Shown: in pieces, positions 36,769 through 47,905 of the stretch | How the letters are laid out: every line of letters starts with the position of its first letter | Position numbering within the stretch: the first letter of the stretch is position 1 | Source of the DNA: Epiperipatus broadwayi | Lineage: Eukaryota > Onychophora > Udeonychophora > Euonychophora > Peripatidae | NCBI GenBank assembly: GCA_028023455.1 | Contig: JAQFVV010006245.1 | Coordinates: forward strand, 7,461,331 to 7,525,330 | DNA: 64,000 nucleotides | Direction of reading: 5' to 3' | Program-made: the position numbers and the translations under genes | Notes under the pieces: generated by a model | What the model saw: only the letters and a program-made list of their open reading frames with translations | Told to the model about the DNA's origin: nothing | Databases searched by the model: none

Positions 36769-39080
36769 ATCTAAGTCCAGGATCACCAACCTGATCCCTA
36801 TTGCACACTAGTGGGTGCTTAAAGCTTTCATATGTGCAGTGAGTATTTTTTCAGATGTTAAAAAAGAACTATAGATTACTATAGATGCACAATAGGTATT
36901 TAAATATTTTTACAGAGTGGCTCAAGAAATTTGCTAACTTGGCACAAATCTGTAATGTTTCCAATTTTGATACTGGCATTCATATATGTTTTGGAATTAT
37001 GCTTTTGGTTAGCAATATAAAAAAACAGCCAATGTACTCTGTGGCTCTGTATGTATAACTTAGGTCTACTTCTTTATTTATAGTGGTGATGTTAGTTAAG
37101 TGTTCTTAAGCTTGTTTGTAAAATTATATTCATTTTTAAATCAATTTTAACCCATATTTCAAAAAAGAAATACATTTGTGTTTACCAGAATACTTGTAAT
37201 AGCTTTTATCATAACCCTAACAAATAAACAGTTTCCTATGCATAAAACATTATCCAATGAAGCAATAAAGCCAACTTGATTTTGTGAGCATCTTATAACA
37301 AAGCATCCTCAAAAAAAGACAAACTAATAGAATAGTTTTCTCTATAAAAAATTTCAAAATCATTCAACAATTACATCTTTATTTTGAAAACTAAATGTAA
37401 AAAAAGAAAAGGGTATCAACTGTAAGTTATCAAACATAAAAATTGATAGCAAAAACTATAATATTGGTAAAACATTGATAATTCCTCACATCAAGGCATT
37501 ATATCAACTGTAATGCATCAGGATATACATGTTATTTTAAATCTATGCCTTTTAACATAAACACTGTAAAGCAACACATTGATAAAATGGCAGTCATTAC
37601 TGAAAATCAACTAATATTTATTCTTCAAAATACATTGTCAATGCAATTGCATGAGTCTACCACAAATTGAATACATTGCAGGAAGAAATGCTATTTACAG
37701 AAAATCTTGCTGCAGATACAAAAGTAATAATAATATTTCAAACTAGAAATCATATTTTGAAAAAAGCAGTATATATTTAACCAAAATTGTTGCATGTGCT
37801 ACTGCTGATGCACCATCATATTCACTATTTTATGTATTCATTTCATGGCACACAGACAACTATCTAGTAAAAAAAAACATTTTAGTGCAAGTCTGCATTT
37901 ATCCTTAAATACAGTAATTAAAGCTGTAAATAATATCAAATCAAATGCCAAAGATGATAAAATGTTTTGCCAGGATGATGATGAGTGGAAGTCTGATGAC
38001 TCTCAAAAGATTAATGCCTGTCTCAATTTGTGTTTTTATATGACAGCATAATGCAGTATTTTGAATGTAATAATGAAGATCTCTATAAACAATTAAAGGC
38101 AATAGAAATGATGCTTTTTATTTGGCAGACATTTTCAAAAGATTCATTGAAATTAATTTGCAACTGCAAGGACTCAATATAACTTTCATCAGTTGCATAT
38201 CATTATTGAAAAACTTGATTTTCTCTAACACAATCTATTGCAAAGAGAATTTTATCAATTTACTGAATCGTCCTCTATAAAAGATAATGTATCTCTCGAT
38301 GACATTAAAAGATTTATTAGCCAAATCTATGAACTTAAATTGATCTAAAGAAATGATTTCAAGATGGTTGAATGACAGATTCTTTTATACAAATTTTATC
38401 AAAATTGGTGTAACTTTGAAAGAAGAACTATTAGAAATCAAATATGTGAAGAAAACAAAAACAGTTTTGTCACTGATGGTTGGCAGAAACTCTGGTAAAA
38501 TAAAAAAAAAAATATTTGCATTGTATTCAAATTTGTGGGAAATTTTTTTTCAAATTATTGATACCTTTTCCTACTTCATACCTTGTCAAATTGATTTTAG
38601 TGTCATTAAATGTATTATAAACAAGCAAAAAAACCACCCAAATATCACTGAAAGAGATCTTCAATTATTTCTAACAAATACTGAATCAGACATCAAGTAT
38701 TTAGTTTTGTAACATTAATCTCAAGGATCCCATTAATTTCTTTATGCCTTAAGCAAATTAATTAATATTTTCAAGTTCAAAATAAATTTGTTACTCACTT
38801 TGTATTGTGATTTAAATATTACTAATTTTCTTTTTTTCTGAGCCAATGTAATATCTGGTAATTAATGAATATACTGATAGAAAAGATAGTTTTTTAATAT
38901 TCAGCTTTATTACTGCCTATCATGTTTTCAATATATTATTATAAATCCTTTTTTGAGTAATTATTTCCATAAGGACTAAATTAAGTTTGGGGTATTTGTG
39001 GATAGTAAGGAAATTATACTGTTTACAAGAGTACAAAAATGGAGATAGGTAGAAAAAGATTGACACCCCTTGATCTAAGT
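36769..39080 (+). mobile_element. Complete but dead hAT transposon with 8-bp target duplication
   Basis: The element spans 36777-39072 (2296 bp). It is bounded by identical 'atctaagt' at 36769-36776 and 39073-39080, the 8-bp duplication that hAT transposases make. The ends are imperfect inverted repeats: 'ccaggatcaccaacct' on the left and, reverse-complemented, 'caaggggtgtcaatct' on the right, with most mismatches being transitions. The interior holds a broken ZBED5-type transposase. It is a different copy and lineage position from the one at 11.8-14.5 kb. Confidence 0.85.
37230..38712 (+). pseudogene. hAT transposase pseudogene (ZBED5-like)
   Basis: Landmarks in order: BED-finger-like 'HLITKHPQKK' with an upstream shred 'KTLSNEAIKPT' (37245-37315); 'ENQLIFILQN' (about 37600); a decayed region where the D-G-A-P-A-M block belongs ('ADAPSYSLFY', about 37805-37835); an H-R-Q motif, 'MAHRQLSSKK' (37845-37875); 'TVIKAVNNIKSNAKDD' (37905-37955); and a 119-codon open C-terminal part (38353-38712). 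That last part ends in the hAT dimerisation region ('DFSVIKCIINKQKNHP', 'DLQLFLTNTESDIKYLV'). Several stops and frameshifts separate these, so it cannot make an active enzyme. Confidence 0.75.
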
Positions 39081-39546
39081 AGTCTTATAGGAATTTCTTT
39101 AATGTTAGAAGAGACAATCAGTGTATTATCTATATAGAAGATAATTATGTCTTTCAGTCTATCTGACAAGACCATAGCCAGACTTCACAACAAATCTGAT
39201 TTATTATTAATCAGGCCAAAGAGCTTTTTTGGAAGACTGAATGTGGAGGTGAAACCCATGGGTGAAACAACATTTTTCACTTCAATCAGGATCAGAAAAG
39301 CTTTTATTACAAGTAGCATGTCTTTTTCTGGTTTGGGAAACTAACAGTACCATTTTTTTTGGTCAATCACCAGTAAATTGTTTGTTAGATAGAGATTGAG
39401 GATTTTCCAATTATTTCCAATCTATTATTTGTTTAATTATAATCCCATCCTTTTTTATACTGAGAGAAATTGAATATGATCTACTATGCAATGACTCATT
39501 TATATTATTTTAGGGTATATGCATAGATAAATGCCAAGCTTATTAC
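39081..39546. other. Short unassigned stretch before element B
   Basis: Contains a 65-codon plus-strand ORF (39147-39344). The opposite strand also reads open for about 50 codons here ('FPKPEKDMLLVIKAFLILIE'). No domain is recognised on either strand. It may be an old repeat. Confidence 0.4.
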
Positions 39547-41860
39547 TGTGCCAGTCCGTGTATAACGGCCATGCACAAAATGGCTGTTTGCTGAAGATTC
39601 AGCACAGCTTACATGTATCACATGAAAATTATAATTTTAATACGATTTAGTAAATTATAATTCAGAGGGGAAGTGGGAGGTACGGATATAGTACATAAAT
39701 AAATGGGTTTGGGCTATATTATATTCTTATTATACCCACAGTACAAGTGTATGCAGTGTATATATGTTTTAATAATTTATTCGACTAGCAAACCTGTCTA
39801 AAAAAAAAAAAAAAAGAGGGAAAATAAGTTGTAATATTTGTTTATGTGTAGAACAGTTTTTTTTGTTGTATTTTACTACTTATAAATGTTCGAACACACA
39901 TATATAGAAATGTATTTTTATTTTTTATTATTTTCCTAAAAAAAGAAAAGAAAATTCTAAATAGCTAAAAAGTTTTTGCATTTATTGGAATTTATCTTTT
40001 CTAATTGTTAGAATGAGAGGGTTTGAAATTAATTAATTAAATTTGTAAAGGGAAAAAAAACCTTTTTGCTAATTACAATCTACTTTCAACCGAAGAAAAT
40101 GTTTTGTATAAAAGAATTTTCGGTTGATCGTGAATAAAGATAAAATAGATTTTATCTGAGAAAGGAATGTAAGCACAATGGGTGTCAAGTACTCAATATG
40201 GAAGCTTGCAAAAGTGTACTTTAATAAATAAAAAGGTAAAAGAATGTAGAAAGGTATATGAAGGTATAATTAAATTTATTATTAGCTGATGCAATAGCTC
40301 GTAGAGGGGGTATGACAATTGGACTATTTGGGCTATATGTGCTGCTTACTGGGGGCTTTGAGTCAGTCGAGTACTAGCTTGCTAAAGCGTGCGGACCAAG
40401 GGAGATTAGCCTGCTAAAGAGTGCGGACAAGTTAATGCTAAGCTTGCAAAAGCATTCCAATGGCAAAGATTTAGAAAGTTAAATCTTGTCTCCCGCTAGT
40501 CTAAAAAAATGGAACAGTATAGAGATGTGTGAAAAACAATCCGACGAAAAAAAAAGGAGAAAATGAACTGTGTCTGTTAAAATTATAATAGTTGGAGAAC
40601 TGCAATTTATTTAGGATCTACTTGCCCTAATCAGCCGTGTGCGATATACATATATACGGGAGAAGTATACTTACAGATCCGATAATTTGAAAGATGGCTC
40701 AATTATACGTTCCGGGTTATTATCCTACCATGGAGTAGACTTTCAGCCGTAGTACACCACCTGTTTGGCTATCAAGTCCGAAGATGCCTTAGAAGAAATA
40801 GCAGACCCTGATGACAAGAAAGACTCAAAGTATATCGGTGAATGGAAGCCTTATCTGCCCTATGAAGTAGCCGTGTGGCCCAGGAAGTTCGAATTGAATA
40901 CAAGAACAAGTTCAGAGGAGCGTGTATAGTTGGTTATATATATATATTTTTTTATATTCTATTATATATATATATTTTTTCTCTCTCTCTCATTTATGTT
41001 CTTTGTAAAAAAAAAAATTTTTTTTTATGATATATATATTATTACTGCATACCTTGTTATATGGGTTTATTACTCTAAAGTGGGAAGGAATATAGGGCAC
41101 ACCCATTGTGTAATCTTTTAGATATTGTTTTTTTTTTATATATATATATTTTGGGGTCATATGTATATGCATCGGTGGAGGGTAAATATAATTTAAATAT
41201 TTTTTATATATATTGGACTTATATGTATGCATTAGTGGAGGATAAATATAATAATCTGGGGATAATAAATATTCACTTTTGTAATTACAATCGTTTATAA
41301 GTTTTTGACTTAGCGTTAAAATAATTATTAAGTTATTAGTACAGATATATAGTTTTTTTTTTTCAAAATGCCAATCCACGTAGTTAACCTGAGATTTAGA
41401 GAATATAAAGTGAGCTAGATAGGGATAACTTACCTGGGGAGTTGGATTGTTTCTTTTATTTTAGTCCGAACGTCTCGAAATATTCATATTCGTTAATGAC
41501 TAGTCACATTTTACACACTCTTTCGGGAAAGAAAATGAATAAGTATAATCTTGAACAGGAGTGGCGCTAGAGACTGAAGGAAATATTCAGTACTCTTAAA
41601 GGTGTGTAAGGACACTTTAATTAGTCAACGTATAATTAATCGGCTAATGAAACAATTTAACAAGGAAGGTTTGGATGGGCCTAATTTTAGGTTCAATCTA
41701 CTTCCTCTAATAATTTCTTTGAGGTATTTACTCATATTTAATCAAAAATATTTTAAAGAATTATTATCGATGTCCCATTCGGTAGCATACGTCACTTCAT
41801 GCTCGGTGCGTATGAGAGTCTAACCATGCAAGACCACTACAGGGCAGTCGAACCGGTACA
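39547..41860 (+). repeat. Element B left LTR
   Basis: 2314 bp, from 'tgtgccagtccgtgtataac' to 'gggcagtcgaaccggtaca'. It is unusually long for a gypsy-type LTR. It includes a CpG-containing, less AT-rich part (40300-40920) and TA/T-rich low-complexity tracts (40930-41360). ORFs inside it (40930-41121, 41106-41300, 41602-41823 and antisense) recur in the right LTR only because the LTRs are copies. Confidence 0.95.
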
Positions 41861-41866
41861 GAAAAA

Positions 41867-41884
41867 TGGCGCCTCAATCGTGGT
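41867..41884 (+). other. Candidate primer-binding site of element B
   Basis: 'tggcgcctcaatcgtggt' starts with TGG six bases after the LTR. The first seven bases TGGCGCC are those complementary to the 3' end of a tRNA-Lys type primer, but the match does not extend convincingly further. It differs from element A's site. Confidence 0.45.
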
Positions 41885-42681
41885 AAAGACGAACTAGGTT
41901 AAGATGAAAAAAGATAGTATTAGTAGAAATCTATACTATATTTTCGTGGTTTCAAAACAAATTTAGGACAGCTAAGTTAAGAGAAGAACGTTGTAAATGA
42001 GATAGGATTTTAATAATTGCGAAAGAGAAGGTTGAAATAAAAAATTTTTTTAGCGTGGACCAAAATAAAGAAATGAACGGAAGTATGGAGTAAAGATGAA
42101 GTTTTAGCGAAACAGTTAATGACCACACGTGGTAGTCACAAATAATAGTATGGCGTTTACAAAGTCTATCGATTTTCTTTTCTTAACAAAGAAAAGTAAC
42201 GTATATATAAAAGTGATATTTAACGAAAAAGGAGTCTTGTATTATTTTTGTTATATTAAAACCTACAGAAGAACTAAGTTTAAGTAAAAAAAAAAAAAAG
42301 AGGGCGTTGTGTAAATAATATACGGTTTTGATTATTTAGTTATAAGATTTTTTCTTTTTCGAGCAAAAATTTATTATCGTGAACGAAATAAATTATTAAC
42401 AGAAGTTAGATAAATAATTCTGTCATTTATTAGGGCATATAAGTAGAACGGGGCATTTGAAATTTTTTGGTATATTATTACACGTTTGAGTAAATTGTCA
42501 TTAGAAATCAGGGAATGTGCTTGGAGGAAAGGGCGATTAGTAGGGCATAGCGTAAGACGTGGTGTACTGCGAATTTACTATACGAAATTAAATTAAATAT
42601 TTTTCTGGAATTGAGTTAATAAACGTTAGTATAAAGGTAAGAATACCTTGACTTTCAAGTTCAGTAAATTTAAACCCGTAA

Positions 42682-43947
42682 ATGCTTACGAGAGCAGGGA
42701 AAATCAGAATGGAACAGGCAATAATCAGTGAAACGCTAGTAAACCTGTCGGAAGAACAGGAAGTGGACTGTCAGAAAAACGAACTAGGAAAGGAAAAAGA
42801 ATGCTTAAAGGAAATGATGGAAGATTTCGCAAACCTTGTGAAAAAGGAAATGGCTAAAATGTCAAAAGAAATAGAAAGATGGAGAACAGAGAGGGCTAAA
42901 CAAGAGGAAAATATCGTTCAGAAAATAGAGGAAATGCGAAGCGAATTAGTACAAGAAATAGATTTAAGATTTCAAAAGTGGGAAATGAAATGTGATAAAT
43001 CTAAGCAAACTAAGGAGGATGACATAGAAGCAAATATAAGAGATAGTCAGTCAGTTAGGTTAGGGCCAGAGGAGATAAAGCAGGACACAGAAATGGAGTA
43101 CACACAAAATAGGATGGTTGAAAATGTTAAAAATGAACACGACAACCATATGGCAAATAGTGGAGATCATCTGGATGGTCGGATAGAAAAGACCAATGGA
43201 AGTGATCAGCTGCCACAATTAAATATTAACCAATTTTTAAAAATCCGTACATTTGAAGGAAAAGTGGGGGAGGCTCCAGTGGAGCATATAAGAAGTCTGG
43301 AAAATTACTTTCGGATAAACAAAGTAAATGAAATCAGTAAATTGCTTGTTGCCAGCGCTCATCTTAATGGAGACGCATTGGCTTGGTGGGAGTCTTTGTT
43401 TCATCATCCTCCAACTTTCAATCAATATAAGGATATGATTGTTAACAATTTCTGGAGCCCAGAACGTCAGGAGACTATCCTGTATCAAATAATGCAGGAA
43501 AAATACAAGAGTAACACGAACGAAAACTACTCTCAATTTTTTCGTAGGCAAGCAGCCAAATTAAGAAATTTAAACGCCTGCCAAACATCGGAGGGTCAAA
43601 TTATTAGAATAATTAGACATAATTTTCCTTTCCGAATAGAACAAACATTGTTGACAGCAAATGTAAATACAATGGAACACATGGCGGAGTTATTGAACGT
43701 GTTGGACATGAACCAACTGGACAAACCCCCAGATAAATTTAGAGAAAATTCGCGTATTAGCGCAATAGGATGGGACAGTGATGATGATGATCAAAGGGGA
43801 TATATAAAAACAAAGAAAAAAAATTGGAATTCAGAAACGAATGTCAAATATATTGACAGTCAAGTAAATGACCAGGGTAAGAAATATGGAAAAGGCAGGG
43901 GATATAGGCCAGATTCGCCGAAGCCTGGGGGGAGTAAAAATAAATAG
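42682..43947 (+). CDS. gag: Gag-like capsid protein of element B, intact
   Basis: A 421-residue structural protein expected to assemble retrotransposon particles in the cytoplasm. The start is fixed by an in-frame TAA at 42679-42681 directly before the ATG. Residues ~20-110 are Glu/Lys-rich with heptad character, a probable coiled coil. An acidic, low-complexity linker follows. Residues ~181-345 are a retrotransposon-gag (capsid) domain: 'NQFLKIRTFEG', 'APVEHIRSLENYF', 'LAWWESLF' at ~233-240, 'NNFWSP', and 'FFRRQAAKLRNL' at ~286. The tail (~365-421) is rich in Lys, Arg and Gly and has no CCHC zinc knuckle. No protease or RT follows. The order of motifs matches the broken gag of element A, so the family is shared though the sequences are well diverged. 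An open frame in a young copy suggests it may still be expressed. Confidence 0.85.
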   Translation: MLTRAGKIRMEQAIISETLVNLSEEQEVDCQKNELGKEKECLKEMMEDFANLVKKEMAKMSKEIERWRTERAKQEENIVQKIEEMRSELVQEIDLRFQKWEMKCDKSKQTKEDDIEANIRDSQSVRLGPEEIKQDTEMEYTQNRMVENVKNEHDNHMANSGDHLDGRIEKTNGSDQLPQLNINQFLKIRTFEGKVGEAPVEHIRSLENYFRINKVNEISKLLVASAHLNGDALAWWESLFHHPPTFNQYKDMIVNNFWSPERQETILYQIMQEKYKSNTNENYSQFFRRQAAKLRNLNACQTSEGQIIRIIRHNFPFRIEQTLLTANVNTMEHMAELLNVLDMNQLDKPPDKFRENSRISAIGWDSDDDDQRGYIKTKKKNWNSETNVKYIDSQVNDQGKKYGKGRGYRPDSPKPGGSKNK

Positions 43948-44690
43948 TAAATAACAGTGTAGTGTAAGTGAGTATGTCGTTTAAAAGTGGAGGTGAGGAC
44001 TTTGTGGTTGTTTTAGGCATTGCATGTAAGGTTTGAATTATGTCGTTTTGCTCATGTTCTTTGGGAGATGAGAGTTTGGAGGGTTGGCTGCAGATCTTAT
44101 GTAGTTCGGAATTTTGTGGCGTGAGGTCGGCGTATGTACCCTGTCACTAATGCGGGGGGTACCGTTGGGCTGAGAAAAGGGAAAAACTTGTTTTCCTCTC
44201 GGGGACCTTCTTACCTTGTAATGCGAAAAGACCCTATAAGTCTTAAAAGAAAGAAGCGTGGGTGCATTTACTAAGGTATTCATTCAAATTACCTCTTCGA
44301 AAACGAAGAGCTTGTTTTTCGTGTTCTAAAATGCAAAAGGATCTCATAAGCCTCCAAAGACGTGAGCTGGGATGCATTTATTACACATTTACGGTACTTG
44401 ACATACGTTGTTCGTCACAGAGTTCTGCATGAAGTAGGGATCTGTAAGCTGATGCTCTGGGTTTCTTATGGTCTCGAGGTGGCATGCGGGGGGACGATGT
44501 AGTCTGAGCCATGCAGATTGATGTTTGAAGGGCTATGGGTGTATATTGCTACTGAATGAATGACATAACTTGCATGTTTAAAATGTATAATATAAATGCT
44601 GAATTTAAAATGTAAGTAATTAAAGAAGATGTAAAAATAGTTAAGTAAGACCATTAAAAAAGAATGGTTTCCTTTTTAACAGTCTCATCG
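43948..44690 (+). other. Element B 3' non-coding region with diverged tandem repeat and hairpin
   Basis: About 0.75 kb, relatively CpG- and GC-rich for this window. It holds a diverged tandem duplication of ~110 bp: 'atgcgaaaagaccctataag' to 'gggtgcattta' (44221-44270) and 'atgcaaaaggatctcataag' to 'ggatgcattta' (44331-44380). Between the copies is a perfect stem-loop at 44293-44310 (7-bp stem CTCTTCG/CGAAGAG, AAAA loop). Its location after gag mirrors the tandem duplication in element A. Confidence 0.7.
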
Positions 44691-44703
44691 GGGACGGGGG
44701 TAT
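44691..44703 (+). other. Candidate polypurine tract of element B
   Basis: 'ggggacgggggtat' runs up to the right LTR. The 'gggggtat' followed by TGTG is also seen at the 3' LTR of element C on the minus strand. Confidence 0.65.
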
Positions 44704-47018
44704 TGTGCCAGTCCGTGTATAACGGCCATGCACAAAATGGCTGTTTGCTGAAGATTCAGCACAGCTTACATGTATCACATGAAAATTATAATTTTAATAC
44801 GATTTAGTAAATTATAATTCAGAGGGGAAGTGGGAGGTACGGATATAGTACATAAATAAATGGGTTTGGGCTATATTATATTCTTATTATACCCACAGTA
44901 CAAGTGTATGCAGTGTATATATGTTTTAATAATTTATTCGACTAGCAAACCTGTCTAAAAAAAAAAAAAAAAGAGGGAAAATAAGTTGTAATATTTGTTT
45001 ATGTGTAGAACAGTTTTTTTTGTTGTATTTTACTACTTATAAATGTTCGAACACACATATATAGAAATGTATTTTTATTTTTTATTATTTTCCTAAAAAA
45101 AGAAAAGAAAATTCTAAATAGCTAAAAAGTTTTTGCATTTATTGGAATTTATCTTTTCTAATTGTTAGAATGAGAGGGTTTGAAATTAATTAATTAAATT
45201 TGTAAAGGGAAAAAAACCTTTTTGCTAATTACAATCTACTTTCAACCGAAGAAAATGTTTTGTATAAAAGAATTTTCGGTTGATCGTGAATAAAGATAAA
45301 ATAGATTTTATCTGAGAAAGGAATGTAAGCACAATGGGTGTCAAGTACTCAATATGGAAGCTTGCAAAAGTGTACTTTAATAAATAAAAAGGTAAAAGAA
45401 TGTAGAAAGGTATATGAAGGTATAATTAAATTTATTATTAGCTGATGCAATAGCTCGTAGAGGGGGTATGACAATTGGACTATTTGGGCTATATGTGCTG
45501 CTTACTGGGGGCTTTGAGTCAGTCGAGTACTAGCTTGCTAAAGCATGCGGACCAAGGGAGATTAGCCTGCTAAAGAGTGCGGACAAGTTAATGCTAAGCT
45601 TGCAAAAGCATTCCAATGGCAAAGATTTAGAAAGTTAAATATTGTCTCCCGCTAGTCTAAAAAAATGGAACAGTATAGAGATGTGTGAAAAACAATCCGA
45701 CGAAAAAAAAAGAGAAAATGAACTGTGTCTGTTAAAATTATAATAGTTGGAGAACTGCAATTTATTTAGGATCTACTTGCCCTAATCAGCCGTGTGCGAT
45801 ATACATATATATGGGAGAAGTATACTTACAGATCCGATAATTTGAAAGATGGCTCAATTATACGTTCCGGGTTATTATCCTACCATGGAGTAGACTTTCA
45901 GCCGTAGTACACCACCTGTTTGGCTATCAAGTCCGAAGATGCCTTAGAAGAAATAGCAGACCCTGATGACAAGAAAGACTCAAAGTATATCGGTGAATGG
46001 AAGCCTTATCTGCCCTATGAAGTAGCCGTGTGGCCCAGGAAGTTCGAATTGAATACAAGAACAAGTTCAGAGGAGCGTGTATAGTTGGTTATATATATAT
46101 ATTTTTTTATATTCTATTATATATATATATTTTTTTTCTCTCTCTCATTTATGTTCTTTGTAAAAAAAAAAATTTTTTTTTATGATATATATATTATTAC
46201 TGCATACCTTGTTATATGGGTTTATTACTCTAAAGTGGGAAGGAATATAGGGCACACCCATTGTGTAATCTTTTAGATATTGTTTTTTTTTATTTATATA
46301 TATTTTGGGGTCATATGTATATGCATCGGTGGAGGGTAAATATAATTTAAATATTTTTGATATATATTGGACTTATATGTATGCATTAGTGGAGGATAAA
46401 TATAATAATCTGGGGATAATAAATATTCACTTTTGTAATTACAATCGTTTATAAGTTTTTGACTTAGCGTTAAAATAATTATTAAGTTATTAGTACAGAT
46501 ATATAGTTTTTTTTTTTTTTTCAAAATGCCAATCCACGTAGTTAACCTGAGATTTAGAGAATATAAAGTGAGCTAGATAGGGATAACTTACCCGGGGAGT
46601 TGGATTGTTTCTTTTATTTTAGTCCGAACGTCTCGAAATATTCATATTCGTTAATGACTAGTCACATTTTACACACTCTTTCGGGAAAGAAAATGAATAA
46701 GTATAATCTTGAACGGGAGTGGCGCTAGAGACTGAAGGAAATATTCAGTACTCTTAAAGGTGTGTAAGGACACTTTAATTAGTCAACGTATAATTAATCG
46801 GCTAATGAAACAATTTAACAAGGAAGGTTTGGATGGGCCTAATTTTAGGTTCAATCTACTTCCTCTAATAATTTCTTTGAGGTATTTACTCATATTTAAT
46901 CAAAAATATTTTAAAGAATTATTATCGATGTCCCATTCGGTAGCATACGTCACTTCATGCTCGGTGCGTATGAGAGTCTAACCATGCAAGACCACTACAG
47001 GGCAGTCAAACCGGTACA
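44704..47018 (+). repeat. Element B right LTR
   Basis: 2315 bp, nearly identical to 39547-41860. Of the base substitutions I could see, five are CG/TG or CG/CA changes; most of the rest are length changes in A, T or TA runs. Confidence 0.95.
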
Positions 47019-47022
47019 TTAC

Positions 47023-47718
47023 AAAATACCTGTGTGCATGATTTATTCTTAGGCAGTAATGTTTTGGATCACTGACAATTTCTTTTATCTACTGGAGATT
47101 AATTGTCTTTTGAAATACTTATGGAAATGAATGGCTTTATGACTGCACAGAAATACATGTGTAGCATAAAATCTAATTCCTGAGCAACATCATGGATCAG
47201 ACCAAACTTGTTCAAAAAGACTGATTTGAAATCTTATGTTTTAATTTGGCCATAATTTCTTTGTATAAAACTTACCTTTGTATCATTTCTTAGCATAATT
47301 ATGCATTTGTTTTAATAGTATTTAGTTAACTTAAAATTTGGATTTGATATGGAATATCTTTGATCCATATTACCAAGAATGTTAAAAATATATGTACATT
47401 TTAAGAGATATTATCTATATATCACCCTTCTGAAGTTGAATTATAGTAGCAATTCATAGTCTGATCTTCACTTAAAAGATGACAGTAATCAAGTAAATGC
47501 TACCATCACCGTGCAAAAGACAGAACAATCAAACATAGTTGCAGAAGCACATTTTTTCCTTAAAATGTGTATACATTGCATATAATTGGCATTAATAACA
47601 GCTATTAAAAGCCTAACATGGATACTATGACATTTTTTATCATTAAACATTACTTTGAAGAGAGATTTTGGTTTTTCCAAGAGTCATTGTGGATGTAAGA
47701 GGTGTCCTATTTCTCCAG
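47023..47718. other. AT-rich stretch, nothing recognised
   Basis: Flanking DNA downstream of element B. A 63-codon minus-strand ORF (47489-47680) shows no domain. Confidence 0.5.
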
Positions 47719-47905
47719 CATTAATCGTCATTCCAAGAATCAATTGCCAACATCAATCATAGTTCCAAGAGTCATTATCAATGTTGATCATCATTCCAAG
47801 AGTTGTTATCAACATTGATCATCATTCCAAGAGTTGTTATCAATGTTGATTGTCATTCCAAGAGTCGTTATCAATGTCAATCGTCATTCCAAGAGTTGTT
47901 GTCAA
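47719..47905. repeat. 31-bp minisatellite, about six units
   Basis: Units resemble 'attccaagagttgttatcaa' plus 'tgttgatcatc'. The last four are well conserved, with CG/TG and CG/CA differences between them; the first two are more diverged. The period is 31 bp. Confidence 0.9.

Larger units (their letters stand above)
39543..47022 (+). mobile_element. LTR element B: young gag-only retrotransposon
   Basis: Two ~2.3-kb LTRs (39547-41860 and 44704-47018) flank a 2843-bp interior. Target duplication 'ttac' is present at 39543-39546 and 47019-47022. LTR ends are TG...CA. A candidate primer site and purine tract are in the expected places. The LTRs differ at only about a dozen positions plus homopolymer length changes, so the insertion is recent. 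The interior holds one intact gag-like ORF and about 0.8 kb on each side without coding. No protease, reverse transcriptase, RNase H or integrase can be encoded in the remaining space. It therefore must depend on enzymes supplied in trans. Known analogues are the gag-only TR-GAG elements described in plants. Confidence 0.9.

Noticed and set aside
40930-41379. ORFs inside element B LTR (both strands)
   Set aside because: They lie in TA- and T-rich low-complexity DNA, encode Tyr/Ile/Phe-rich strings, and recur in the right LTR only because the LTRs are copies.
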